From QHWK01 sp035315685 (GTDB lineage Bacteria > Acidobacteriota > Vicinamibacteria > Vicinamibacterales > CAVVIG01), in NCBI GenBank assembly GCA_035315685.1, contig DATFXR010000095.1, positions 10,021 through 74,020 on the forward strand: 64,000 nt of DNA, read 5' to 3'. The position numbers were made by a program, and so were the translations under genes. The notes beneath the pieces are model-generated. The model did no database searches and was not told the origin of the DNA. It was given only the letters and a program-made list of their open reading frames with translations. Within the stretch, counting starts at the first letter, position 1. Each line of letters starts with the position of its first letter. Below, piece by piece: positions 33,726 through 42,382 of the stretch.

Positions 33726-34064
33726 ATGAAGCGAAATGAGCCCAGCCGCACAGCCCTCGTTATCGCCCGACAGCGGGCTGCGCATCAGGTGCTCGATCAT
33801 GGCTCAGTCCTCCATGACCGGTTTGCCATCAAGATTCTGCGCGACGACGAAAAGGACATGCTGCAATTTGCGAACGCGCACCCCTTGGCCGGCATCGGAC
33901 ATCTATTCACCGCCGCACGGAGCCCGATCGCGGAAGATGCGTTGTCAGGAGCTGCCGAAAGAGGGATTCGTCATACGAGAATCGTTGTTCAACCGGATGG
34001 CGGCGGGTGTAGGATGCTGCCGAGATTCGGCGGCCAAATCGGAAATGTCGGGTACTATGAATGA
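33726..34064 (+). pseudogene. N-terminal fragment of an LCMT/PPM-type SAM-dependent methyltransferase
   Basis: KRNEPSRTALVIARQRAAHQVLDHG, then DRFAIKILRDDEKDMLQFANAHPLAGIGHLFTAARSPIAEDALSGAAERGIR, is the start of class I methyltransferases of the leucine-carboxyl-methyltransferase superfamily, which normally run to about 270-300 residues. After GIRHTRIVV the expected VLGAGLDTFAYR (SAM site) is missing and unrelated sequence follows. Only about 90 family residues remain. The break coincides with the start of a lower-GC segment carrying the SnoaL gene. Confidence 0.6.
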
Positions 34065-34533
34065 CTCAGGTAGACTGATCCATACGGTTGCGATAGCTGA
34101 TCTTATTAATCGTTACCTTGCTGCTTTAGATCAGAAACAATTCGATGTCACAACGATGAGTCAGATTTTTGCAGATGATGCAAGAATAGTGCGGCCCAAT
34201 CGAGCAGTTACGAAAGGGCCACAGGAAATCGGCGATAGCCATAGCCGCAGCTTAAGCCGCTTCCAAGCTACGCAGCATCTCACCAGCGGCTTCATCGTTA
34301 CTCTCAAAGATGACGCTTCCGCCGAAATCCGGGCGAACTTGATTGCTATGCACCTTTGGGCCGAGGGCCACGGTGACCCAGACGCCGATCCAAACGATAA
34401 TTATTTTCTAGCAGGTGGGGTAATAAGCGGGCACGTGACCTTGGGGGCAGGCGGGTGGCGAATTACTGAGCTCACCAATCAGGTGATCTGGAGACGAGGG
34501 ACCGGCTTCCAACAGATGCTTCAGACGACGTAG
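34057..34533 (+). CDS. SnoaL-like / NTF2-fold protein on a low-GC segment
   Basis: A 158-residue protein: TVAIADLINRYLAALDQKQFDVTTMSQIFADDARIVRPNRAV, then HLTSGFIVTLKDDASAEIRANLIAMHLW and GHVTLGAGGWRITELTNQVIWRRG, the SnoaL_4 pattern of one-domain cone-shaped proteins (isomerase, hydratase or dehydratase in known cases). Base use is clearly AT-richer (runs such as CTTATTAATCG and GATTTTTGCAGATGATGC) than all neighbours, pointing to recent transfer. No good ribosome site. It overlaps the tail of the truncated methyltransferase frame. Confidence 0.72.
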   Translation: MNDSGRLIHTVAIADLINRYLAALDQKQFDVTTMSQIFADDARIVRPNRAVTKGPQEIGDSHSRSLSRFQATQHLTSGFIVTLKDDASAEIRANLIAMHLWAEGHGDPDADPNDNYFLAGGVISGHVTLGAGGWRITELTNQVIWRRGTGFQQMLQTT

Positions 34534-34647
34534 GCTCGGCTTCGCTCAACACGTGCGGTTCTGTTACGATTCTAGATCGTACTCATTGCCTGCCACTCAA
34601 CGTGGGGTATAAAAGCGATCTGCCATCAAGACCGCGATCCGCATCGT

Positions 34648-35298
34648 TCACCTGGCAGAAGGGTGTGCGCTGCTCGGTTCTGACGCCACCGGGGAATCGA
34701 ACATGCTGAATCTCCACCTTTGATAGATGAGAAAGGCTGCTGTCAGGATCACTGTGCTCGCCACACCCGCAGAGATGGCGAGCGAAATCCGATGCGAGCC
34801 GAGGAGCCAGCGCACGAGCAGAGCTACGCTGGCGCCGGCGACGATGTTGTTGACGCAGGCGACCGTCGTTGCCGTGGTCGTGAGAAACGCGATCCCCCTG
34901 CCAAGCTGGAGCGCCGGGATTGATGATCGCCCGGTCGACAGCGCGAGGTCGGGCCCGAAGAACTCGGCTGCTTCCGGGGTCAGCGTCGCGTAATAGTTCC
35001 GAATGCGCGCGATCCGACCGAGGCATCCCATGTATTCGCCGCTGACGTCGACGAGCCGAGTGACGGTGAAGAGACCGAGCAAGAACAGCCCTGGCAACAC
35101 CGACGCGACAAACAGTCCGAAGGCTTCGCGAGACTGCGACACAAATCCGATCGCGACGAGGGCGCTGGACAGTGACAGGATATAGATTGAAGCCCGGGAA
35201 GCAGATTCGTTCACTGTCGCAACGGCGGCGGTCTGAAGCGTGAAATGCTCGGTCGTCAATGCTGCGAGAAACGCTGACCGTCGTTCTTTTTCGTCCAT
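34648..35298 (-). CDS. Four-helix membrane protein, hypothetical
   Basis: A 216-residue protein. A soluble N-terminal helix (KERRSAFLAALTTEHFTLQTAAVATVNESASRASIYILSLSSALVAIGF) runs into the first membrane span. VASVLPGLFLLGLFTVTRLVD follows, then an extracytoplasmic or cytoplasmic helical loop, then two more spans (NNIVAGASVALLVRWLLG, ISAGVASTVILTAAFLIYQ). No known domain. ATG 35298 has GGAG 6 bases upstream. Confidence 0.72.
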   Translation of the reverse strand: MDEKERRSAFLAALTTEHFTLQTAAVATVNESASRASIYILSLSSALVAIGFVSQSREAFGLFVASVLPGLFLLGLFTVTRLVDVSGEYMGCLGRIARIRNYYATLTPEAAEFFGPDLALSTGRSSIPALQLGRGIAFLTTTATTVACVNNIVAGASVALLVRWLLGSHRISLAISAGVASTVILTAAFLIYQRWRFSMFDSPVASEPSSAHPSAR

Positions 35299-35986
35299 GC
35301 TGCGCTCCTCAATAGCCCCTGTTCCCGCGTGGCCGGATGGCGATGAGACTCGTTTCCCCTTCGCATTGTCCTATCGTCGGGCCGCCGTCGCCTGACGCAA
35401 CACGTTTGTCAATTGGCGGACGCGCCGCGCGATTTCGGCGGCGTCCACCGCCGCAATCCCAAAGGGGACCCTCTTTTCCGCGCCGCCGCTCGCTCGCCAA
35501 CGGTTCGCTCCCAATGTCGTCTCTGCGTGTCGGCGACGACAATACCACGTGGGTTCTCGAGGGATTCACCCGCAAGTACGGTGTGAATTCCGACCGGCGC
35601 AGTGCTGGTCCGACCAGACCGATTCATCGCGTGGCGGCGGGCACGTGAAGCCCGGCGGGCGCCCAGACAGAATTGCGACGCGCCCTGACGCACGTGGGCC
35701 TGCGAGTCCTTTGAGAGCAGAGGAAGAGACGCGCGCGCACACATAGTCCTAGAGGGGCGCCAGCGGGCGCCTCATCGTGAAGCACTCAGCCACCAGGGAA
35801 GACGCCGTGCGCTTCCGTCGACGCGGGGCATGCGAGCGGCGTACGGATCGTGAAAGTCTCGGGCCAGGACTCCGGCATCGGCTTCGATGACAGGGCCTTC
35901 CACTTCAACCACGATGCACGACGAAATCGAAGCGCACCTCGAACGCTAACTTGCAGGTGGCGCCCGGCGATGCCAGAATCCGGCGC
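35299..35986. other. 688-base stretch without a supported gene
   Basis: Between the divergent membrane-protein and AraC genes. The frames present (35309-35575 minus, 35337-35648 plus, 35409-35744 minus) are Arg/Pro-rich, lack domains and lack ribosome sites. GGCGCCAGCGGGCGCC near 35756 can form a short GC hairpin. It may hold two promoters, but no clear elements were seen. Confidence 0.5.
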
Positions 35987-36799
35987 ATGCGGATCCATGC
36001 GCAGAAAGGCATGGCCTCATGGCCGCACGTGATGATCGTGTGGGGCCCGGGCTTCGCGACCGCGACCCACCGCCATCACTGCGTTCAGCTGCTCATGACC
36101 ATGCGCGGCTTACTCCGAGTACGCAACGGGCCGGAGAAACGATGGAGGAGGTGTGGTGCGGCCTGGGTCCGGCCCGACGCCCTCCATGAGATGGACGCGC
36201 GAGGCGGCAGTCTGCTGATCGGGTTCATCAGCGCGGAGAGCGAGCTGGGTGTCGCGCTCTGCGAGCACATCGCTAGGCCGATTGTCTGCGTACCTGCACG
36301 CGAGGTTGCCCGCTGGCGCACCGAGTTAGGGCAGACTCCGAACGAAACCCGCATCGAGCGCTGGCTGATGAGATTCCTCCTGCGCGGCCGGCGTGACGTG
36401 GCGATCCATCCAGGGGTCCTGCGCGTACTGAGCTACCTGCAGGGCTCACCGTCCATGCTGGAGGATGTGTCTCTGAAGAAACTCGCCGGCATTGCCACCC
36501 TCTCTCCGTCGCGCTTCATGCATGCCTTCACCGAGTCGGTCGGCGTTCCGATGCGACCCTACATTCTCTGGCTTCGACTCCAGCAGGCTGCCTGTGACTT
36601 GGCGAATGGCATCAGCGTCACCACCGCGGCACATCGAGCCGGGTTCTCGGATGCCGCTCACCTGACTCGCACATTTCGTCGCATGCTCGGCGCAACACCG
36701 TCGGACCTTGCGTTGTTGAAGAGAGTGACCCTCGGTTTTTCGCTCGATCCCACCGAGTCCCGCGATCGCGTTGTGCGCGAAATCTCCGTCGTCGCCTGA
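35987..36799 (+). CDS. AraC-family regulator with N-terminal cupin-like domain
   Basis: A 270-residue regulator. The cupin part shows MIVWGPGFATATHRHHCVQLLMTMRG, with His residues as in cupin sensors, and AAWVRPDALHEMDARGGSLLIGFI. The HTH pair is SLKKLAGIATLSPSRFMHAFTESVGVPMRPYILWLRLQQA and TAAHRAGFSDAAHLTRTFRRMLGATPSDL. It is a paralogue of the gene at 53567-54403. ATG 35987 is chosen by alignment to that paralogue. Inducer unknown. Confidence 0.87.
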   Translation: MRIHAQKGMASWPHVMIVWGPGFATATHRHHCVQLLMTMRGLLRVRNGPEKRWRRCGAAWVRPDALHEMDARGGSLLIGFISAESELGVALCEHIARPIVCVPAREVARWRTELGQTPNETRIERWLMRFLLRGRRDVAIHPGVLRVLSYLQGSPSMLEDVSLKKLAGIATLSPSRFMHAFTESVGVPMRPYILWLRLQQAACDLANGISVTTAAHRAGFSDAAHLTRTFRRMLGATPSDLALLKRVTLGFSLDPTESRDRVVREISVVA

Positions 36800-37042
36800 C
36801 ACTACGTGTTCGTCGAAGGTGCTACACAGCGGGCGTAGGGAGCGCCATGAGGCACGTGGTCATTCAACTCCGTCGCCCTGTGGCGGCACCCGGACACGAC
36901 GCAGAGACTTCCATCGAAATACCCGGGGATTCGAGTGAGCGAGAGAGTCTGGTGCGTCGAAGGCCTCGCCAGCGGCGACAACGCCGGTCCTCCTGGTCGC
37001 TGTCACTGATCCACCCACCGTGCGAACCTCCTTGAATCCGTG

Positions 37043-37912
37043 TCAGCGCGAGAAATCCTGCCAGTGTTCGCGCAGCGCCTGGTTGAAGGCGGCCCAGCGC
37101 TCCTCAGGGAAAAAGATCCGGGCGCCCTCGAACTCGAGACGCCGTCGCGTTCCGGGGATCGTCTCGGCCAGCCACTTCGACCATCGGACATCGAAATACA
37201 CATCGTCGGTTCCCCACACGATGAGCGTCGGTACGGTCAGAGTCTTCAGCTGTGCCTCGATGGCGCGTGTGTGCGTGTTGTCGAAGGCTGCCAGAAATCG
37301 CTGGAAGTCTCGGGTACGCTGCTCGGTCGTGACGAGCGGCCGCAGGTAGGTTTCGATGCTCTCGTCGGTGACCTGTTCCGGGTGTTCGTATGCAGGTCCG
37401 AGGGCCTGCGCGGATCGGTAGACGTCCTTGTTCGATAGCATCGCTTCGAGCGCCCTGGGCAGACCGCCGCTGGCCGCCATGGCGAGAAACGGCTTGAATG
37501 CTTCCGGTGGCCAATTGTCGTGAACGTCGCAGTCGGTCAGCGTCAGGCTGCGAACGCGTTGCGGGTTCAGCGCTGCCAGGATCTGCGCGATGCCGCCTCC
37601 GCTGTCATTCCCGACCAGATCCACCTGCTCCACGTTCAACGCATCCAGAAACTGCTCGAGCATCTTTGCGTTGGCCGTGACCGACACGTCCTGATCGGCC
37701 GCGATCTCCGTGTCGCCGTGCGTCAGCAAGTCAACCGCGATGCAGCGGCGGATATCCGAGAGGCGCGCCAGCTGGTGTCGCCAGAGGTGCTTGTTCAACA
37801 GCACGCCGTGCACGAACAGCGCAACTGGTCCGGAGCCCTGCTCGATGTAGGCAATGCGGCCCGACGGTGTCCGAACGGTTTGGGTGTTCGTTGATAGAAC
37901 GCTCATCGTCAT
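37043..37912 (-). CDS. Alpha/beta-hydrolase with Asp nucleophile and no evident catalytic His
   Basis: A 289-residue alpha/beta-hydrolase: oxyanion HG in VALFVHGVLLN (about 33-37) and nucleophile elbow LVGNDSGGG. The elbow pattern small-x-Nu-x-small puts Asp103 as nucleophile, as in haloalkane dehalogenases and epoxide hydrolases. The acid-turn strand is VPTLIVWGTDDVYFDV. Where the catalytic His is expected the sequence reads LEFEGARIFFPEERW, with no His. It may be inactive, use another residue, or act differently. The gene starts 3 bases after a zinc-ribbon gene. Confidence 0.85.
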   Translation of the reverse strand: MTMSVLSTNTQTVRTPSGRIAYIEQGSGPVALFVHGVLLNKHLWRHQLARLSDIRRCIAVDLLTHGDTEIAADQDVSVTANAKMLEQFLDALNVEQVDLVGNDSGGGIAQILAALNPQRVRSLTLTDCDVHDNWPPEAFKPFLAMAASGGLPRALEAMLSNKDVYRSAQALGPAYEHPEQVTDESIETYLRPLVTTEQRTRDFQRFLAAFDNTHTRAIEAQLKTLTVPTLIVWGTDDVYFDVRWSKWLAETIPGTRRRLEFEGARIFFPEERWAAFNQALREHWQDFSR

Positions 37913-37915
37913 CGC

Positions 37916-38071
37916 TCAAGCCCTCTCTGATGCGTCGCAGCCAGCCGTCCCCTCGCGCAGCTTCTGAGCGCATTCATCACAACAGACCTCGACGGCCTTG
38001 CCGCCAATCGTGACCTTGATCGAGTTCGCGTCCAACGCGCAGTCACATGCCGCACAGGTGCGTTCCTTCAT
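37916..38071 (-). CDS. Small zinc-ribbon protein (51 residues)
   Basis: KERTCAACDCALDANSIKVTIGGKAVEVCCDECAQKLRE carries CxxC-x-C and CCxxC clusters, enough for a zinc ribbon of the treble-clef/YHS-like kind. Start ATG 38071 has GGAGG 5 bases upstream, one of the best ribosome sites in the window. It is translated just ahead of the hydrolase with a 3-base gap. Similar small ribbons may deliver metal or contact a partner; the role here is unknown. Confidence 0.75.
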   Translation of the reverse strand: MKERTCAACDCALDANSIKVTIGGKAVEVCCDECAQKLREGTAGCDASERA

Positions 38072-38166
38072 GATGTCCTCCGCTGATTACGTTCACGCTC
38101 GAACGTGCGCAGTACAGCACGCGCGCCCGAACCGTCGCTTCCAAGATCTTTAGTGACGGAACGAGA

Positions 38167-38463
38167 CTAGCGGTGAAGGGCGGCGAGCCTGAACGCCGAA
38201 GGCGAGCGGCCGTAGGCCTGCTTGAAGGCGGTGCTGAAGTGACTGTGACTGTAGAAGCCGAGATCGAGGCTCAACGAGGTGAGGTCGTCGTACTCCGAGA
38301 GTAGATCCAGCGATCGTGCCAGTCGGAGCTGCATCTGGTACCGATACAGCGGCACGCCCTCGACGTGCTGAAACACCTGGGTGAGGTACACGGGTGAATG
38401 ACCGACTTCGGCGGCGACCTCGGCCAATGCCCAGCGGCGAGTCAGATCGCTCGCCAATACCAT
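38167..38463 (-). pseudogene. AraC-type HTH remnant lacking the sensory domain
   Basis: VLASDLTRRWALAEVAAEVGHSPVYLTQVFQHVEGVPLYRYQMQLRLARSLDLL, then LGFYSHSHFSTAFKQAYGRSPSAFR, is a complete AraC DNA-binding domain of 98 residues. No N-terminal domain exists: the frame opens just after the sigma-factor stop. It may be a truncated gene left by a rearrangement or an HTH-only regulator co-transcribed with the sigma factor. Confidence 0.6.
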
Positions 38464-38478
38464 CTTTGGCTTTGAACT

Positions 38479-39732
38479 TCATGTCTGCGTCCTCGGATCG
38501 CCCTGCAGCGAGGCCAACCGTGCTGAGAGGTACCCCTTTTCCGCCTTGTCGGTGGTCAGACCGATGGCAACGGTCAGCGCTTGCGCGGCGGAGGCCGTGT
38601 CGCCAGCGAGAGACAAGAGATGGCCCCGCGCGGCCCAGTACGGCTGGTAGGCGAACATTCGCTTGTCACTTTCGAGCGGCGCCAGATCGGCAAGCGCCGC
38701 GTGTGGACCATCAAGCTCGGCGCGTGCGACGGCTCGGTTGAGGATGACAACCGGCGAGCCCGTGAGCGCGAACAGATGGTCGTAGAGTGCGACCACCGCC
38801 GCCCAGTTGGCGACGCCGGTCAGACGGCGAGCGACATGGGCGGACTGAATCGCGGCCTCAATCTGGTAGCGGCCGCTCGGGCCCGCCGCGTTGGCCTGAT
38901 TCAGATGGTGCTCAGCGCGTGCGATCAGCGGGCGCTCCCAGAGATTCGTGTCTTGCCGTTCGAGCGGCACAAAGGTACCTGCGGCATCGTAGCGGGTCGC
39001 GCGACGAGCGGTGGTGTAGAGCATCAACGCCAGCAGGCCCTTCGCCTCGGGCTCGTCCGGGAGCAGCGAGACGGTCAACTCGCCCAGCCAGATCGCCTCG
39101 TCGGCCAGCTCAGAGATGCCGTCGCCGCTCACCTCGTTCCAGCCCTTGGTGTAGGCCGCGTAAATCGCGTCCAGAACAGCGGCGAGGCGCTCCGGAAGCT
39201 CCTCCTGATCGGGCACGCGAAAGGGAATACCCGCGTCGCGGATACGGGTCTTGGCGCGAACGAGCCGCTGCCCCATCGTCGCAGGGGAAACGAGGAACGC
39301 CGAGGCGATGTCCTCGGCGGTCAGGCCGAGGATGGTCTGCAGGATCAGCGGCGTGCGCATGGCCGGGTCGATCGCCGGATGCGCGCAGGCGAACATCAGG
39401 GCAAGTCGTCGGTCGGGGATTGCGTCGCGCTGGTCTGCCATCGCTTCGATCTCGTTGACGATCAGCTTCACCTGCTCCTCAGCCGCCGTGCGGACCTGCC
39501 GCCTGCGGATGACGTCGGTCTGCCGCCGGCGCGCCGCCGTCAGGAGCCAGGCGTCCGGGTTGCCCGGTACGCCGTCCGCCGGCCACGTGCGCAGAGCCGC
39601 CGCGAACGCGTCGCCGAGGGCGTCCTCGGCGCCAGCGACGTCGTGCGTGCGGCCGGCGAGCAAGGCGATCAGGCGGCCGTAGCTCTCACGCGCCACGCGC
39701 TCGGCGGCACGGTGGGCGTCGTCCAGCGCCAT
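38479..39732 (-). CDS. ECF sigma factor with DUF6596/TPR-like C-terminal extension (ECF42 type)
   Basis: A 417-residue sigma factor. Sigma2: ESYGRLIALLAGRTHDVAGAEDALGDAFAAALRTWP with DAWLLTAARRRQTDVIRR. Sigma4: TPLILQTILGLTAEDIASAFLVSPATMGQRLVRAKTRIRDAGIPF. The long C-terminal region (about 180-417) with GWNEVSGDGISELADEAIWLGELTVSLLPDEPEAKGLLALMLY is the DUF6596/TPR-like extension that replaces an anti-sigma factor in the ECF42 group. It overlaps the YCII-type gene by one base (TGATG), the canonical partner. Confidence 0.92.
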   Translation of the reverse strand: MALDDAHRAAERVARESYGRLIALLAGRTHDVAGAEDALGDAFAAALRTWPADGVPGNPDAWLLTAARRRQTDVIRRRQVRTAAEEQVKLIVNEIEAMADQRDAIPDRRLALMFACAHPAIDPAMRTPLILQTILGLTAEDIASAFLVSPATMGQRLVRAKTRIRDAGIPFRVPDQEELPERLAAVLDAIYAAYTKGWNEVSGDGISELADEAIWLGELTVSLLPDEPEAKGLLALMLYTTARRATRYDAAGTFVPLERQDTNLWERPLIARAEHHLNQANAAGPSGRYQIEAAIQSAHVARRLTGVANWAAVVALYDHLFALTGSPVVILNRAVARAELDGPHAALADLAPLESDKRMFAYQPYWAARGHLLSLAGDTASAAQALTVAIGLTTDKAEKGYLSARLASLQGDPRTQT

Positions 39733-40088
39733 CAGCCTTTCACGCCCGTCGTCGGATCGACGACCGGCCGGATCTCGATCGATCCGTATCTGCTCGATGG
39801 GCAGCGCTTGGCCCAGACGATGGCCTCGTCGAGGCTTGGGGCCTCCACGAAGAAGTAGCCGGCGAACTGCTCTTTCGTGTCGGCGTAGGGGCCGTCGAGC
39901 ACCTCGGTCTTGCCGTCGTGTTGGCGAACCGTCGTCGCCGCCGAACTCGGCTGCAACCGCAGTCCCGTAGAGGCGCCTTCAGCCTTGGCGAGCGCCTGAT
40001 TGAAAGCGCCGTAATCTGCCCAGAGCTCCTTCTGCGGAGCCGCGGCGAGCGCGGCCTCGTCGTGGTGAATCAGCATCATGAACCGCAT
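39732..40088 (-). CDS. YCII-related (DGPF-domain) protein, sigma-factor partner
   Basis: A 118-residue protein: MLIHHDEAALAAAPQKELWADYGAFNQAL, then the diagnostic DGPYADTKEQFAGYFFVEAPSLDEAIVWAKRCP and IEIRPVVD. DGPF proteins are consistently encoded beside ECF42 sigma factors and are thought to be their targets or effectors. ATG 40088 has GGAG 8 bases upstream. Divergent from DoxX at 40219. Confidence 0.92.
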   Translation of the reverse strand: MRFMMLIHHDEAALAAAPQKELWADYGAFNQALAKAEGASTGLRLQPSSAATTVRQHDGKTEVLDGPYADTKEQFAGYFFVEAPSLDEAIVWAKRCPSSRYGSIEIRPVVDPTTGVKG

Positions 40089-40218
40089 GTTGTTCGCTCC
40101 TCATGGAAACATTGCGTTACCTGTACGCTTGGCGGGGGAGCCTCGAGGATTTCGACCGGACCGCCCCTGTCGAATGGCTTTTCCCTCATGCGTCATTTGT
40201 ATGACAAGGAGGAAAACC

Positions 40219-40653
40219 ATGAAGGCAACGACGAAATCAATCTGGTACGGGATAACGACGGGGATGGTCGTGTTTGCGATGTTCAGCGGAGGCATTGCCG
40301 AGCTTGCGCACCGGCCGGAAACGATCGACGGCATGAAGCAGCTCGGTTACCCGGTGTATTTCGTGATGATCCTCGGCTTTTGGAAGCTGCTCGGCTCACT
40401 GGCGCTCGTTATTCCTGGAGTCCCGAGAGTCAAGGAGTGGGCCTACGCCGGCATTTTCTTCAACATGACTGGCGCTGCGGTCTCTCACCTCGTGTGCCAG
40501 GATGCCGCATGGCACGTCGTCGTGACCATCGGCCTGGCGGCTCTGGCCGTTGCCTCCTGGGCACTTCGACCGGAGAGCCGGACGCTCGGCCATCATCGAC
40601 AGGCATATCCTGAACCTGAGCGCGCCGATCTTCCGAGCGCTGCCGCGGCCTAG
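40219..40653 (+). CDS. DoxX-like membrane protein
   Basis: A 144-residue, four-helix protein: IWYGITTGMVVFAMFSGGIAEL, QLGYPVYFVMILGFWKLLGSLALVIPGVPRVKEWAYAGIFFNMTGAAVSHL, then HVVVTIGLAALAVASWALRP. The G-x-WK-x-G-x-x-AL pattern is DoxX-like. Start ATG 40219 has AAGGAGG 7 bases upstream; the longer frame from 40078 is not used. It faces the YCII-sigma genes, and such DoxX genes are often in ECF-controlled sets. Confidence 0.82.
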   Translation: MKATTKSIWYGITTGMVVFAMFSGGIAELAHRPETIDGMKQLGYPVYFVMILGFWKLLGSLALVIPGVPRVKEWAYAGIFFNMTGAAVSHLVCQDAAWHVVVTIGLAALAVASWALRPESRTLGHHRQAYPEPERADLPSAAAA

Positions 40654-40789
40654 GCGTCCATGACGGGGTTGAAAGAGAAGCGCGCCGCAAGGTCAGATAT
40701 CAGCCGCCGCGTCAACGCAAGCGACAGGCAGGATCTCGGCGAGCGGGGCCTTGTAAATCAATTCGATGACAAACGCGAAGACCTCGAGA

Positions 40790-42175
40790 TCATGCTGTCC
40801 CTTCCGCCACCACGAACGTGACATCGTCATCGAACTGGCTGCCGTATCTCCAGCGCGTCAGTTCGCCGAGTGCCGCGTCCGCGAACCGATCCGCCGTAGT
40901 GACCTCGAAGTTCGAGAGCCAGCGCTCGACTCGCTCGCCGTCGAAGAACTCGCCGGCGCGATTCCGCGCTTCCAGCACGCCATCGGAATAGAGCAGGAGC
41001 CGGTCGCCGGCGGCGAACCGATTGACGTGCGCGTTCGCGTACTCGGCAGCGGGCAGGACGCCCAGCATCAACCCATGCTCGCGTTCGACGTGCGCGCCGG
41101 GTTCGCCGCGACGTTTGACGAGGGGCGGCGGATGGCCCGCATTGGCCAGCGTCACGCGCCGGGCGTCCGTGTCGACGACGGCGTACACCGCCGTCACGTA
41201 CGAGCCGTTGAGCTGGCCACACAGGATCTGGTTCATTGCCGTCAGCACCGCTGCGGGATCGCGCGCGCTCCCGGCCTGCAGCGAAAACGCGAGCTTGGCC
41301 ATGGACGCGACGAGCGCCGCCGGAATGCCGTGGCCCATCACGTCGGCGACCAGGATGCCGACGCAGGACGGTCCGATCTCGACGAAATCGTAGATGTCGC
41401 CGGCGACTGCCGCCGCCGGCACGTAGCGGACCGCCACGTCCAGCCTGAGCGGCTTCGGGACCCGCCGAGGCAGCAGCGAAAGCTGGACCTCTCTCGCGGT
41501 TTCCAACTCGCGCTGGACGCCGACGAATTCCGCCTCGGCGCGGAATACGGACCGGCCGACGGCATAGCCCAGGCAGAGGACGAACACCAGCACGCCAATC
41601 GGCTCGACGTTCACGCCGCGCAGCGCGATCTCGCCGAGGTTTTCGTTGACAACGAACAGAACGAACACCAGGCCGCCGACCATTACGATCGGATCGGTCA
41701 GCGGCGTGCGCATGCCTCGGCGAACGGTCAGATAGACGATGTTCACGAGGCCGACATTGAGCGCCGTCAACACGACCCCGGAATTGGCGGCGATCACGGA
41801 CGCCGGCCTGCCAGAGATGAGATCGCTCGCGATGCCGATCACGGCAAACGCGCTGACCCCCGCCACGAGCCACCAGGTCGACCGCAGCCAGCCGGCGCCG
41901 ATCAGGCTTGCCGCGAAGATCGTAATGGGCACGTTGATGGTGTACGTGACAATCGCGCCGAACGTCCGCCACTGGAGCAGCGTGCCTCCGAGGGTGGCAC
42001 GAACGGCCGGCTGACCGGCCAGCAGCCGCGCGCCGTACATCGCACACCAGAGGCCGAACGTCACGAGAGTCATCGAGCTGCGTCGAAGCCGCAGCGTGGC
42101 CGCGGCGGTCGATACGCATCCAAGCGCGAGCAGCGTGATCCCGATGGCGATGGCTGCAAGCTCGGGACGGCTCAT
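40790..42175 (-). CDS. Membrane-bound SpoIIE-type PP2C phosphatase
   Basis: A 461-residue protein. About seven helices occupy residues 1-225. A signalling helix (FRAEAEFVGVQRELETAREVQLSLLP) leads to a PPM/SpoIIE domain: VAGDIYDFVEI, GILVADVMGHGIPAALVASM, GDRLLLYSDGVLEARN and FDDDVTFVVAE, which contain the metal-binding Asp residues. It likely dephosphorylates an anti-sigma-factor antagonist (STAS) in a partner-switch pathway, but no STAS or HATPase gene is beside it. Start ATG 42175 lacks a ribosome site. Confidence 0.88.
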   Translation of the reverse strand: MSRPELAAIAIGITLLALGCVSTAAATLRLRRSSMTLVTFGLWCAMYGARLLAGQPAVRATLGGTLLQWRTFGAIVTYTINVPITIFAASLIGAGWLRSTWWLVAGVSAFAVIGIASDLISGRPASVIAANSGVVLTALNVGLVNIVYLTVRRGMRTPLTDPIVMVGGLVFVLFVVNENLGEIALRGVNVEPIGVLVFVLCLGYAVGRSVFRAEAEFVGVQRELETAREVQLSLLPRRVPKPLRLDVAVRYVPAAAVAGDIYDFVEIGPSCVGILVADVMGHGIPAALVASMAKLAFSLQAGSARDPAAVLTAMNQILCGQLNGSYVTAVYAVVDTDARRVTLANAGHPPPLVKRRGEPGAHVEREHGLMLGVLPAAEYANAHVNRFAAGDRLLLYSDGVLEARNRAGEFFDGERVERWLSNFEVTTADRFADAALGELTRWRYGSQFDDDVTFVVAEGTA

Positions 42176-42382
42176 AGCGGAGAGTATGAGGCTGGCTTCG
42201 GTGAACTGTTTCGCTTTTTGGTTGGATTGCCGGGTAGGAGACCTGCGACTATGGCCTGGCGCGCTTGCCTGCAATGTCCTCAGAGCGATCGTCTCATTCA
42301 GGGCTCGGCCTCGGCATCGAGCCAAGGCAAAAAGGTGCCAACCCTCTCATTTGGCCTCCGCGTCACAGCTGCGGAGCACCGT

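Noticed and set aside
34534..34640. Integron attC site downstream of the SnoaL gene
   Set aside because: RYYYAAC-like strings (GCTCAAC, ACTCAAC) occur, but no matching GTTRRRY core at the proper distance and no paired inner boxes were found; no integrase is in the window.
35309..35744. Minus-strand ORFs of 88 and 111 residues in the intergenic region
   Set aside because: Overlapping each other in different frames, no ribosome sites, composition typical of non-coding GC-rich DNA.
37913..38100. Treating the gap upstream of the hydrolase as non-coding
   Set aside because: It holds a 51-residue zinc-ribbon gene with GGAGG 5 bases before the ATG; kept as a feature.
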